Assembly: GCA_964551195.1 (NCBI GenBank)
Contig: CAZKBI010000018.1
Location: 1 to 23,425 of the forward strand
Length of the DNA stretch: 23,425 nucleotides
From: CAYZPB01 sp964551195
GTDB lineage: Bacteria; Bacillota; Bacilli; Tepidibacillales; Tepidibacillaceae
Reading direction: 5' to 3'
This document shows, piece by piece, positions 1 to 8,421 of the stretch (position 1 is its first letter; every line of letters starts with the position of its first letter). The translations under genes were made by a program, and so were the position numbers. A model generated the notes under the pieces. That model did not search any database, was not told the DNA's origin, and worked only from the letters and a program-made list of their open reading frames with translations.

Positions 1-144
1 TTGGAATCAGGACTTTCAAGGTTATACATTATAGAAAATGCAAAAAAGAGTTTAATGCCTGGTTTTTATTTTGCCCTAAAGTCTACCCGTTTTCAGATTT
101 ATTTTACTATATTGCATAAGCAGCGACTTTTATTGCCTCTTTAA
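1..144 (+). other. possible 3' end of an upstream gene (uncertain)
   Basis: The first frame is open from base 1 to a TAA at 142-144, giving 47 codons rich in Leu, Ile, Lys and Phe. It could be the C-terminus of a gene that begins before the window. I recognise no family in it, and a run of this length can occur by chance in AT-rich DNA. Its stop codon lies inside the left arm of the inverted repeat at 129-178, which fits a hairpin placed at a gene end. Nothing else gene-like is visible in 1-213. Confidence 0.2.
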
Positions 145-178
145 ACCACTTAAAATAATTATTTAAAGAGGCAATAAA
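129..178. repeat. perfect 17-bp inverted repeat (hairpin)
   Basis: Bases 129-145 and 162-178 are exact reverse complements (17 of 17), separated by a 16-base loop. The core of each arm contains GCCTC/GAGGC flanked by A and T. No T-run follows the stem on either strand, so it is not a textbook intrinsic terminator. It could still act as a 3' stabilising hairpin or terminator for an upstream gene, an operator, or the remnant of a small mobile element. It lies about 100 bases before the start of the ABC exporter operon. Confidence 0.6.
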
Positions 179-264
179 CTGAGCGGCGTTGCAATTAGAA
201 AATAAATCCTTAGATGCTGTTCTTTTCCCACATATTTGATAGAATGGTTAAGAGTATTTTTCCG

Positions 265-273
265 AAAGAGGGA
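265..273 (+). promoter_or_regulatory. ribosome binding site fixing a TTG start
   Basis: An AAAGAGGGA Shine-Dalgarno lies 6 bases before the TTG at 280. In-frame ATGs further upstream (214 and 244) have no purine-rich site ahead of them. This supports TTG 280 as the start of the first ABC exporter gene. Confidence 0.65.
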
Positions 274-279
274 TGTTGC

Positions 280-2460
280 TTGCTCAAATTAAAACGCTTT
301 CTTAAACCCTTCGCAATCGGGTTAATTCTGGCAATCGGCCTACTATTCGTGCAAGCGCTTGCTGAATTAAGTTTGCCTAATTACATGTCTCGAATCGTTA
401 ACGTCGGTATTCAACAGAGCGGGATTGAGAGCCCGGTTCCCGAGGAACTATCAGCTGAGGGGATGCAGCTTGTGCAGATTTTCATGAGTAAAACTGAACG
501 CAACTTAGTTAACAACCAATACGAATTTAATGATACAGAAAATACATACGCATTAAAGGAATCTTTAAAGGATTTCGATGCGACGACAACTGCTAACCTA
601 GAGCAGGCTTTTGGACTTGCCGCCGCAACCTTTGTCGAATTAGTCATGATGGATATGGAAATGGAAGCTGTCTCACCTGAACAGACTGACTTCTCGCTAA
701 TCTATTCCTATCTACCTATGCTTGAGGCACTGCCGCAGGCAGAGATTGATGCAGCGCGGTCTATTGCACTTCGCCAAGAACCAATGATGCTCCTGCAATC
801 GGGTATCATGTTGACCAAAGGCTTCTACCAAGAACTTGGAGTCGACCTTGGGGCATTACAGACTAAATATATTCTACAAATCGGACTGCGGATGCTCGTC
901 ATCGCCTTAATCGGCCTTTTGGCTGCAGTCGCTATCGGCTTTCTTGCAGCACGAATTTCAACCGGTGTCGCACGCAACCTGCGTGGTGCCGTGTTCACGA
1001 AAGTCGAATCTTTTTCCGCTAGGGAATTTAACAAATTCTCCACCGCCTCACTTATTACTCGAAATACCAATGATGTTACGCAGCTGCAGACGCTGGTAAT
1101 GATCGGTATTCGGATGGTTGCCTACGCACCAGTGCTAGCTATCGGCGGTATTATTATGGCGCTTAGCAAGTCGCCGTCGATGGGCTGGATTATAGGTCTT
1201 GCAACTATTCTGCTGCTAGTACTTATTACTATTATTTTGTTGATTGCTCTACCGAAATTCAAAATAATACAGAAACTAATCGACAAGCTGAACTTAGTTT
1301 CGCGCGAGAATTTGAGTGGACTAATGGTGGTGCGCGCTTTTGGGAATCAGGAGCATGAGATTGAACGTTTCGACCAGGCTAATATTGACTTAACTAGAAC
1401 CAACCTCTTTATTAATCGTGTAATGGTTTTCATGATGCCAGCAATGATGCTTATTATGAACGGCGTTATGGTACTGATTCTCTGGGTGGGCGCGGAGCAT
1501 ATTGCTACCTCAACAATTCAAGTCGGTGACATGATGGCCTTTATGCAGTATGCCATGCAGATTATTATGTCTTTCCTCATGATGTCCATGCTCTTCATTA
1601 TTCTGCCACGTGCGGCGGTTTCTGCTGAACGTGTTAACGAGGTTCTGGATACAGAACTTTCAATTACTGATCGAGAAGAGCCACTGAGTTGGGGCGAGAA
1701 TCGAGTTGTGGCAAATCGAGGACTTGTTGAGTTCACTAATGTTGATTTCCGCTATCCAGATGCTGAGGAGAATGCACTGTGTGATATTACTTTCACCGCT
1801 CAGCCAGGCACGACAACTGCAATTATCGGTTCAACCGGTTCCGGCAAATCGACGATTGCTAACCTGATGCTTCGCTTTCACGATGTTACTGGCGGTTCAA
1901 TCAGAATAAATGGTATTGATCTCCGCGATTTAGCAATAACTGAGTTACGTGATGTGATTGGTTATGTCCCGCAGAAAGGTGTTCTGATGTCGGGAACAAT
2001 TGCTTCTAACGTCAGCTATGGCCGACCGGACGCTAGTTATGAAGAGATGGCTGAGGTGGCGAGAGTCGCACAGGCGTCAGATTTTATCAACGAAAAAGAA
2101 GACCAGTTTGATGCAGTAATTTCTCAAGGGGGAAGCAATATCTCTGGCGGTCAGAAACAGCGCTTAGCAATTATGCGTGCTTTAATTAAAAAACCGGAGA
2201 TTCTAATATTTGATGATAGCTTTTCAGCGCTTGATTATCGAACAGATTCGCTGCTGCGAAAAGCCTTAAAAGAGTATGCGGCACACACAACGCAGATAAT
2301 TATCGCACAACGCGTCAGTACGATCATGCAAGCGGAGCAGATTATTGTCTTAGATAATGGTGAAGTTGTTGGAATCGGCACACATCAAGAGTTACTAGCT
2401 AGCAGTCCAACCTATTACGAAATTGCCTCCTCGCAGTTGTCGAAGGAGGAATTGCTATGA
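280..2460 (+). CDS. ABC exporter subunit, permease + ATPase (degenerate-site half)
   Basis: This is one half of a heterodimeric type IV ABC exporter: an N-terminal transmembrane domain fused to a C-terminal nucleotide-binding domain. With the TTG start at 280 it has 726 residues. An unusually long, acidic, probably extracytoplasmic segment of about 150 residues separates TM1 (about residues 5-30) from TM2 (about 195-220). The ATPase has a Walker A (GSTGSGKS, residues 517-524) and a canonical SGGQ signature (622-625). The residue after the Walker B Asp is Asp646, where catalytic Glu is usual, and the switch His is Gln677. The same substitutions are known in the degenerate-site subunits of BmrCD and TM287/288. 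The gene overlaps the next by 4 bases (ATGA), so the two are very likely co-translated. Substrate is unknown; drugs, lipids or peptides are typical of the family. Homologues usually begin near the sequence LKLKRFLKPF, which fits the TTG start. Confidence 0.9.
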   Translation: MLKLKRFLKPFAIGLILAIGLLFVQALAELSLPNYMSRIVNVGIQQSGIESPVPEELSAEGMQLVQIFMSKTERNLVNNQYEFNDTENTYALKESLKDFDATTTANLEQAFGLAAATFVELVMMDMEMEAVSPEQTDFSLIYSYLPMLEALPQAEIDAARSIALRQEPMMLLQSGIMLTKGFYQELGVDLGALQTKYILQIGLRMLVIALIGLLAAVAIGFLAARISTGVARNLRGAVFTKVESFSAREFNKFSTASLITRNTNDVTQLQTLVMIGIRMVAYAPVLAIGGIIMALSKSPSMGWIIGLATILLLVLITIILLIALPKFKIIQKLIDKLNLVSRENLSGLMVVRAFGNQEHEIERFDQANIDLTRTNLFINRVMVFMMPAMMLIMNGVMVLILWVGAEHIATSTIQVGDMMAFMQYAMQIIMSFLMMSMLFIILPRAAVSAERVNEVLDTELSITDREEPLSWGENRVVANRGLVEFTNVDFRYPDAEENALCDITFTAQPGTTTAIIGSTGSGKSTIANLMLRFHDVTGGSIRINGIDLRDLAITELRDVIGYVPQKGVLMSGTIASNVSYGRPDASYEEMAEVARVAQASDFINEKEDQFDAVISQGGSNISGGQKQRLAIMRALIKKPEILIFDDSFSALDYRTDSLLRKALKEYAAHTTQIIIAQRVSTIMQAEQIIVLDNGEVVGIGTHQELLASSPTYYEIASSQLSKEELL

Positions 2461-4316
2461 GTGAAAAGAAACAAGGCAGACCAGCTGGTGTTATGGGCGG
2501 TCATGGCAGCGGCGGACCACTGAGCGGTTTAGTTGGTCCAAAAGAAAAACCAAAAGATTTTAAAGGAGCTCTACTTAAGCTACTCCGTTATTTGGGCAGC
2601 TATAAATGGGCGATTCTGGCGGTCTGGTTTTTCGCAATCGTTTCGACAGTCCTAGCAAATTGGGGACCCAAAATACTCGGTTCTGCGACTGACGTTCTTT
2701 TCGATGGTGTGATGCAGCAAGTTGCCGGAAGGGGGTCTATTAATTTTGACCGAATTGCTGAAATTCTGCTATTCCTAATAGGTATCTACCTACTTAGTGC
2801 CTTTCTCGCCTTTATACAGGGATTCGTTATGTCCGGTGTAACGATGAAGTTAACCTACCGTCTGCGTAAGGATATTATGGCCAAGTTGCAGCGCTTACCT
2901 GTCAGGTATTACGACAGGACTCCATACGGTGAGCTACTTTCGCGGATTACTAACGACGTTGACTTGATTAGTTCGACACTTAATCAGAGTCTAATCCAGA
3001 TTATTACGTCGATTACTTCAATAATTACAATCACGGTTATGATGCTGACAATCAGTTGGAAGCTGACTCTAATAACCTTACTGATTCTGCCTCTTTCTTT
3101 TGTTGTTATCAGGATTATCGTGCGCAAGTCGCAAGGGCATTTTGCTAATCAGCAGAAATACCTTGGTCATGTTAATGGTCACGTAGAAGAAATGTTCGGT
3201 GCACATACGGTTGTTAAAGCCTTTAACGGCGAGGAACAATCAGTCGAGCTCTTTGATGAATATAATGATAAGCTTTACAATTCGGCCTGGAAAGCTACTT
3301 TCCTATCTGGCATGATGATGCCAATAATTCGATTTCTTGGTAATATGATTTATGTCGTGATAGTTTTAGTGGGCGGAATTTTTATAACTCTTGGCACAAT
3401 GTCTGTTGGTGGCATTCAAGCCTTTATTCAATACGCACGTGCTTTTACTGAGCCAATCTCTTCTATCGCTAATATCTCGAATATTCTGCAGCAGACTGCA
3501 GCTGCTTCCGAACGTGTCTTCGAACTGTTAGAGGAAGAGGAAGAACCTGCTGAATTAGATAATAGCTTCGACGTCACCGGTAATGTTGCTTTTGAAGACG
3601 TTACCTTCGGTTACGAGCCGGAGCAACCCGTTATTCATAACTTCTCAGCACGAGTTGCACCAGGCCAGAAGATTGCTATTGTTGGCCCGACCGGTGCTGG
3701 CAAAACGACGCTGGTTAAGCTCTTGATGCGCTTCTACGATGTTGACGAAGGTGCGATTACGATTGATGGTAACGATATAAGATTGTTTAGACGTAACGAC
3801 CTGCGTGGACTATTCGGTATGGTGCTGCAAGATACCTGGCTCTTTAACGGCTCCATTGCTGAGAATATTCGTTACGGCCGGCTCACAGCAACTGACGAAG
3901 AGGTCGTGGCAGCGGCGACAGCGGCGCAAGTGGATCATTTTGTGCGCACGCTACCGGATGGCTATGATATGGTATTAAATGAAGAAGCAGATAATATATC
4001 ACAGGGACAGAAGCAACTTTTAACTATTGCCCGGGCAATTCTTGCAGATCCACAAATGCTGATTCTGGATGAGGCGACAAGTAGTGTTGATACGCGGACC
4101 GAGATTCTGATTCAGCGAGCGATGGAAAATCTGATGCAGGGGCGGACTAGTTTTGTGATTGCACATCGTTTATCAACGATTCGCAACTCTGATATGATTC
4201 TAGTGCTTGACCAGGGCGATATTGTTGAGCAAGGGACTCACGATGAATTGCTAGCTCGTGGTGAATTTTATGCTAAACTATATAAAAGCCAGTTTGAATA
4301 TGATAAGATTGTTTAA
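2457..4316 (+). CDS. ABC exporter subunit, permease + ATPase (catalytic-site half)
   Basis: This is the partner half of the exporter, 619 residues. A Gly-rich N-terminal tail (about residues 5-30) leads into a six-helix transmembrane domain (about 50-330). The ATPase domain has Walker A GPTGAGKT from residue 410, Walker B LDEATSSVD with catalytic Glu539, and switch His570. Its signature is SQGQ (515-518) rather than SGGQ. In an asymmetric dimer the partner's intact SGGQ would pair with this subunit's Walker A, Glu539 and His570 to make the active ATP site. This SQGQ would pair with the partner's Asp/Gln site to make the weak one. An AAGGAGGA Shine-Dalgarno at 2443-2450, inside the end of the previous gene, is 6 bases before ATG 2457. 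The closest characterised relatives by these motifs are BmrD/YheH and TM288. The transported substrate cannot be inferred. Confidence 0.92.
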   Translation: MSEKKQGRPAGVMGGHGSGGPLSGLVGPKEKPKDFKGALLKLLRYLGSYKWAILAVWFFAIVSTVLANWGPKILGSATDVLFDGVMQQVAGRGSINFDRIAEILLFLIGIYLLSAFLAFIQGFVMSGVTMKLTYRLRKDIMAKLQRLPVRYYDRTPYGELLSRITNDVDLISSTLNQSLIQIITSITSIITITVMMLTISWKLTLITLLILPLSFVVIRIIVRKSQGHFANQQKYLGHVNGHVEEMFGAHTVVKAFNGEEQSVELFDEYNDKLYNSAWKATFLSGMMMPIIRFLGNMIYVVIVLVGGIFITLGTMSVGGIQAFIQYARAFTEPISSIANISNILQQTAAASERVFELLEEEEEPAELDNSFDVTGNVAFEDVTFGYEPEQPVIHNFSARVAPGQKIAIVGPTGAGKTTLVKLLMRFYDVDEGAITIDGNDIRLFRRNDLRGLFGMVLQDTWLFNGSIAENIRYGRLTATDEEVVAAATAAQVDHFVRTLPDGYDMVLNEEADNISQGQKQLLTIARAILADPQMLILDEATSSVDTRTEILIQRAMENLMQGRTSFVIAHRLSTIRNSDMILVLDQGDIVEQGTHDELLARGEFYAKLYKSQFEYDKIV

Positions 4317-4344
4317 GTAAAAAAAAGATGTGGAGGCTAATGAT

Positions 4345-5319
4345 ATGCATAGTAAAAAATGGCGTGTGCCCTTAATTACCTTAATAATTGTCCTCTGTCT
4401 GTCATTATTACCAACTAGCGTTTTTGCGAATTCAGTTAAGATATATGTCGATGGTGAGGAGTTTGCGGGAAGCAATCAAGCTAAAATAATCAATGATCGC
4501 ACCTATATTCCGATTCGAACTTATACTGAGATGCTTGGGTTTGACGTAGAATGGTGTCCTGACGAGCGTGCAGTGACGATTTCTGATGGCCAACTAGTTA
4601 CCAAGTTCTATCAGAATAGTCGACGCGTAATTCAGGACGAGGTAGTGATTTATATGGAACATCGAGCAATTATTGATGGTGGACGAACCTATATACCACT
4701 GCGGACGGTTGCCGAGCTCTATGATAAATATATTGATTGGGATGGATCCCGAAACCAAGTCAATATTCGAGATTTTAGAACTTACGAAGTAGGCGAATTT
4801 GAGAGCTTCTATGAAATTGCTCAGAATCTGGGCATCTTAGAGATTGCACTACGCGTCTGGAACAATTATGATGAAGGTGAACCGGAAGCGGGTACAATCC
4901 TCTACTTAGAGCCAACCGAGAAGGAAACTTTAGATTACTCAAATACGGATACAATAATTTCTTATACAATTGCTGATTTAGAAATGTTAGCCAAAATTAT
5001 TTACGCCGAAGCAGTTGGCGAGCCATATGAAGGCAAGGTCGCTGTTGGAGCAGTTATTATGAATCGGATTCTCTCGCCGCATTGGCCGAGTACGATTCGT
5101 GATGTAATTTATCAACCGAGACAATTCTCACCGATTACAAATGGTCAGTATAATCGCGCCAATCCGACAGACAGCTATTATAAAGCTGCTGAGGAAGCTT
5201 TACGTGGTGCTGATCCGGTGAACGGTGCAATTTTCTTCAACAATCCTACAATTTCAAGGGTTGGATATTTCAAGCGACCAATCATTACTCATATTGGGAC
5301 GCATTGTTTTTATGAATAG
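4345..5319 (+). CDS. secreted cell-wall hydrolase: stalk domain + SleB (Hydrolase_2)
   Basis: This predicted exported protein of 324 residues has three parts. A signal peptide (about residues 1-27, ending near SVFA) is followed by a copper-amine-oxidase N-terminal-like stalk domain. That domain has two half-repeats, each with an R/GRTYIP(I/L)RT motif (about 28-135). The C-terminal part (about 215-324) is a SleB/CwlJ-type hydrolase, containing AKIIYAEAVGEP with likely catalytic Glu222. The family cleaves peptidoglycan as a lytic transglycosylase or amidase, often in spore-cortex degradation but also in vegetative cells. The stalk domain probably anchors or positions the enzyme at the wall; despite its Pfam name it implies no copper enzyme. 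The start was chosen because GGAGG at 4332-4336 sits 8 bases before ATG 4345 and the signal peptide begins there. An in-frame GTG at 4330 has no such site. Confidence 0.85.
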   Translation: MHSKKWRVPLITLIIVLCLSLLPTSVFANSVKIYVDGEEFAGSNQAKIINDRTYIPIRTYTEMLGFDVEWCPDERAVTISDGQLVTKFYQNSRRVIQDEVVIYMEHRAIIDGGRTYIPLRTVAELYDKYIDWDGSRNQVNIRDFRTYEVGEFESFYEIAQNLGILEIALRVWNNYDEGEPEAGTILYLEPTEKETLDYSNTDTIISYTIADLEMLAKIIYAEAVGEPYEGKVAVGAVIMNRILSPHWPSTIRDVIYQPRQFSPITNGQYNRANPTDSYYKAAEEALRGADPVNGAIFFNNPTISRVGYFKRPIITHIGTHCFYE

Positions 5320-5336
5320 GAATTAGGTGGTATTTA

Positions 5337-6002
5337 ATGAAGTTAGAAAATATTAGGAAAATAATGATTTATTTGCTGGTGATTGTGGTTACTTTACTAC
5401 TTGTTCCTACATTTGCTGTGGCCACTTCTTCAAATAATAACCAGATTCTTGGTGATCCCTTTGATTACTTTACGGAAGAAGAACGGGCAGCAATTATTGA
5501 GACAGCACTTGAACTTCCAGAAAGTTATCGTTATCTAATTACACCTGCAGATAAGACGGATTACGACATCAAAACTGAGGCCAAAAAAATCTTTAATAAC
5601 CTTGAATTTACTCAGGATACAATTTTCATACTGATCTATTCTGGTAAACGTGAGATTTATATTACTACTGGGGATTCCTTACAGCAGAGGAAATTAGATG
5701 ATCAATTTTTCCGGCAAGAAATAGAAGCCTACTTCATACCTTATGTTACTAATACAGGTGATGTTGCTGGGGCTTTAATTGAACTAACTAAGGCTATTAG
5801 TAAAGATATACCATCACAGTTGGATACTTGTAAGAATGAGATTGCGATTCCCCAGAGTCCTGACAGCACTGAGTCACCTATCTTAAACGGTGATGAGGAA
5901 GTTCTTAATCCCTGGGTTGTTGTGGCGGCTATTATTGTGCTGTTCTTAGCTCTACTGCTGATTATTATAATTATGATAAAAATTAGGAATAGGAACAAAT
6001 AG
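5337..6002 (+). CDS. TPM-domain membrane-anchored protein
   Basis: The 221-residue protein has an N-terminal signal peptide (about 1-29), a TPM-like domain (about 40-160), a polar linker, and one C-terminal transmembrane helix (about 192-214) ending in basic residues. This would place the domain outside the membrane. The TPM (Psb32/YgcG-type) fold is indicated by the order: an initial DYFTEEERAAI helix, then a FILIYSGKREIYITTGD strand pair, then a helix carrying FIPYV. TPM domains have been linked to photosystem repair and phosphatase-like activity in other organisms; no specific activity can be claimed here. It is 17 bases downstream of the hydrolase gene and has AGGTGG at 5325-5330, 6 bases before the ATG. 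Close packing with the hydrolase, rhomboid and cobO genes suggests one transcript. Confidence 0.7.
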   Translation: MKLENIRKIMIYLLVIVVTLLLVPTFAVATSSNNNQILGDPFDYFTEEERAAIIETALELPESYRYLITPADKTDYDIKTEAKKIFNNLEFTQDTIFILIYSGKREIYITTGDSLQQRKLDDQFFRQEIEAYFIPYVTNTGDVAGALIELTKAISKDIPSQLDTCKNEIAIPQSPDSTESPILNGDEEVLNPWVVVAAIIVLFLALLLIIIIMIKIRNRNK

Positions 6003-6003
6003 A

Positions 6004-7581
6004 ATGCAGATTAATGATTATCTCTGGGGCATATCACGTGATATCGCCCTAAACTATGATTTTAATTTACTGCCCGCTGCTGATGGCACCGAATTAGATA
6101 TTGATGATTCCGAGCAGGTGCTTAACCTGAACAGAATTACCAGAAAAGAAGTAATCTACATTCGCCTAGCTCCGCTTGGCTATATCTGGCCTAACCATAT
6201 CCAGAATGATATGTTGCAAATGGGAAAAGTTGTCCAACAAGTATCGGACCAGCTTCGTGGCAAGCCAGTTCGCTTGATTAATCTATATATTTTTTCGCAG
6301 ACTCCATCGGTGGAGGTTGCGCAGGTCCTATTGGATAACCAACTAGTTACCGGCAAAAAAACTACAATCCACTTCGGTTATATCGATGTCGAAACACAAG
6401 ATGTAAGGATCCCATCTCAGGTGTTCGCCAAAACACCGCTAGAGCGGGAAATTTTTGTTGATCGACTGGAACAGGATAAGCAAGTTGTTCCATCAGAAAT
6501 GTTGGCGGAAATCCGCACACAGCAGGCTGAAGAAAAGCGGAAGATGGTTGACTTTTTCGGTCAAGGAAAACCGATTGTAACATTCTCCCTAATTGCGATC
6601 AATGCTCTGGTCCTTTTGGCAATGACTCTGGCGGGCGGCAGCACCGATACTGAGGTTCTCTTGAATTTCGGTGCCAAGGAGTCTTTTCTAATAAAGAGTG
6701 GTGAGTATTGGCGCTTTATTACACCTATGTTCCTCCATATCGGGATAACTCATTTTCTTTTTAATAACTTAGCAATCTACTTTTTAGGACGAGCGGTAGA
6801 GAATATATTTGGCTCAATCCGCTTCCTGATAATTTATCTTGGTGCTGGGATTGCAGGTAATATTGTCAGCATGATTCTTTCACCTGAAAGTATTGCGGCC
6901 GGAGCATCAGGAGCGGTTTATGGACTTTTTGGGGCCTTACTCTATTTTGGACTAATCTATCCCAAACTATTTTTTTCAACGGTTGGTCGCGATATTATTG
7001 TGATTCTAGGAATTAATATAATATTTGGATTTACGATGCCTAACATTGATTTTTTCGCGCACTTCGGAGGCCTTTTTGCCGGATTCTTGGTTGCTGCCTT
7101 AACGCACATGCCCCGCGGCGATATGAAGCGTAAACTCTGGTTAACGATACTTTCTATTGCACTCTTACTTAGTTTAGCGGGTGCGACAGTCTATGCAGTT
7201 CAGGAGGAGCCAACAACAGCGAGCGCCGCAATTTATCTGGTTGGACAGAGTGCATTGCAGAAGGGTGATATTGAAAAAGCTGAGGAAATCTTTAGTTTCC
7301 TCGTTGAAATCTACCCTGAGGAGGCGTTCTTTAATTTTTATTATGGAAATACTCTACTGACAATCGAGGATTTTCCCGGTGCGATTAAACAGTATGAGCT
7401 TGCCATAGAGAAGGATGCCAATTTTCCTGAGGCCTATTATAATTTAGCTTTAATTGAAATATTTAATCAGAATTATAAAGGGGCGATTGAGCTCTTAGAA
7501 AAAACACTGGAACTTGAGCCAGACTTTACGGAGGCAGCCGACTTAATACTACAAATAGAACAGGATATGAGAGGTTTTTAA
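6004..7581 (+). CDS. gluP: rhomboid intramembrane serine protease with TPR domain (GluP/YqgP-like)
   Basis: The 525-residue protein has the same architecture as B. subtilis GluP (YqgP): a soluble N-terminal domain (about 1-190), a rhomboid core, and C-terminal TPR repeats (about 410-520). The catalytic dyad is visible: Ser302 in GASGAVYG and His353 in FAHFGG. The 51-residue spacing matches what I recall for YqgP (Ser288/His339). The rhomboid motifs WRFITPMFLH and HFLFNN are also present. Rhomboids cut membrane proteins within or near a transmembrane helix. YqgP works with FtsH in membrane-protein quality control, including the magnesium transporter MgtE; whether that holds here is inference. 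The ATG is 2 bases after the preceding stop and follows AGGAA at 5991-5995. The next gene starts 2 bases after its stop, so co-transcription is likely. Confidence 0.92.
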   Translation: MQINDYLWGISRDIALNYDFNLLPAADGTELDIDDSEQVLNLNRITRKEVIYIRLAPLGYIWPNHIQNDMLQMGKVVQQVSDQLRGKPVRLINLYIFSQTPSVEVAQVLLDNQLVTGKKTTIHFGYIDVETQDVRIPSQVFAKTPLEREIFVDRLEQDKQVVPSEMLAEIRTQQAEEKRKMVDFFGQGKPIVTFSLIAINALVLLAMTLAGGSTDTEVLLNFGAKESFLIKSGEYWRFITPMFLHIGITHFLFNNLAIYFLGRAVENIFGSIRFLIIYLGAGIAGNIVSMILSPESIAAGASGAVYGLFGALLYFGLIYPKLFFSTVGRDIIVILGINIIFGFTMPNIDFFAHFGGLFAGFLVAALTHMPRGDMKRKLWLTILSIALLLSLAGATVYAVQEEPTTASAAIYLVGQSALQKGDIEKAEEIFSFLVEIYPEEAFFNFYYGNTLLTIEDFPGAIKQYELAIEKDANFPEAYYNLALIEIFNQNYKGAIELLEKTLELEPDFTEAADLILQIEQDMRGF

Positions 7582-7582
7582 G

Positions 7583-8137
7583 ATGAAATCGCTTGCTCAG
7601 GATAAAAAAAAGGGTCTTATACTAATCTATACTGGTAACGGTAAAGGGAAAACCTCTGCCGCGGTCGGTTTAGCAGTTCGAGCAGCTGGTTATGACCAGC
7701 GTGTTGGCTTTTTTCAATTTATTAAATCTGCGGAGTCATTTTCTGGTGAAATTCGTTCACTTAAGCGCCTCGACGTTGAGGTAGAACAACTGGGAATCGG
7801 CTTTACCTGGGAGAAAACAGTCGAGGAGCAACGTGCAAGCTTAGCTCAGGCCTGGCAATTTGCTAAGGGGCGTATTCTCTCTGGTGAATACGATTTAATC
7901 GTGCTCGACGAGCTGAACTATGCTCTTGCCATTACTGGTTTTGCGATTGATGATATTCTGCCGCTTGCGGAGGTTGTAGAGGTTCTACAAAAACGACCCG
8001 AGAACTTACATATTGTTATAACTGGACGAGGTCTGCAGGAAGAACTATTGGAAATTGCCGACTTGGTTTCTGAGATTGAGATGATTAAACATTATTATAA
8101 GGACGGTTTAATTGCGATTGAGGGCATAGATTTATAG
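7583..8137 (+). CDS. cobO: corrinoid (cob(I)yrinic acid a,c-diamide) adenosyltransferase
   Basis: This is a CobO/BtuR/CobA-type ATP:corrinoid adenosyltransferase, 184 residues. It transfers the 5'-deoxyadenosyl group of ATP to reduced cobalt, making adenosylated corrinoids in the cytoplasm. Family marks are the P-loop YTGNGKGKTSAA (residues 16-27), the FFQFIK segment, and VLDELNYAL, which carries the conserved DELN. The length is normal for the family. It starts 2 bases after the rhomboid stop and has AGAGG at 7570-7574. The corrinoid importer genes btuFCD follow, but a promoter and cobalamin riboswitch lie in between. This gene is therefore upstream of the B12 control, even though its product acts on what the importer brings in. 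It may serve scavenged corrinoids, de novo synthesis, or both. Confidence 0.9.
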   Translation: MKSLAQDKKKGLILIYTGNGKGKTSAAVGLAVRAAGYDQRVGFFQFIKSAESFSGEIRSLKRLDVEVEQLGIGFTWEKTVEEQRASLAQAWQFAKGRILSGEYDLIVLDELNYALAITGFAIDDILPLAEVVEVLQKRPENLHIVITGRGLQEELLEIADLVSEIEMIKHYYKDGLIAIEGIDL

Positions 8138-8150
8138 TCCCAAGCTGGAC

Positions 8151-8179
8151 TTGTAAGACTGCAATAAATAGGATATGCT
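8151..8179 (+). promoter_or_regulatory. predicted sigma-A promoter of the btu operon
   Basis: TTGTAA (8151-8156) and TATGCT (8174-8179) are separated by 17 bases. Each hexamer matches the consensus at 4 of 6 positions. The expected transcript start, near 8186, falls just before the riboswitch aptamer, as it should. Read-through from cobO is also possible, since no terminator is visible after 8137. Confidence 0.5.
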
Positions 8180-8201
8180 GAAGTTAACTTAATAGTGTTT
8201 A

Positions 8202-8360
8202 GTTGATAGGTTCCTCTTTAGAGGATTGAAAGGGAAGTTGGTGCAAAACCAACGCGGTCCCGCCACTGTAATTGGAAGCAACTGCAAAATGTCACTGTCG
8301 CGCAAGCGATGGGAAGGCGCAGTATAGCATAGCCAAGAGCCAGGAGACCTGCCTATTGAC
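8202..8360 (+). promoter_or_regulatory. cobalamin riboswitch (aptamer core)
   Basis: The cobalamin element is recognised by its conserved blocks in order. AAAGGGAAG is followed by a GTTGGTGCAAAACCAAC hairpin and GCGGTCCCGCCACTGTA (the B12 box, about 8255-8270). A variable region follows, then AGCCAGGAGACCTGCC (about 8337-8352). A closing helix can be drawn between 8202-8210 and 8352-8360: 9 pairs, two of them G-U. The exact ends are uncertain by about 10-20 bases. This RNA binds adenosyl- or other cobalamins and normally switches off uptake or synthesis genes when B12 is plentiful. The terminator and Shine-Dalgarno just downstream are the expression platform. A possible kissing-loop arm is the AGAAG/CTTCT hairpin at 8386-8398. 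Its AGTGGC (8389-8394) can also pair with GCCACT of the B12 box. Confidence 0.93.
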
Positions 8361-8421
8361 GAAAGATGTTAACTCTTCGAGGGAAAGAAGTGGCTTCTGA
8401 CTATGTATAAGTATATTTATA

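Noticed and set aside
214..279. N-terminal extension of the first ABC exporter gene from ATG 214 or 244
   Set aside because: Neither ATG has a Shine-Dalgarno, and the added residues do not look like the family's N-terminus; TTG 280 has a good site.
4345..5319. Copper amine oxidase activity for the secreted protein
   Set aside because: Only the small N-terminal stalk repeat named after that family is present; there is no amine oxidase catalytic domain, and the C-terminus is a SleB-type hydrolase.
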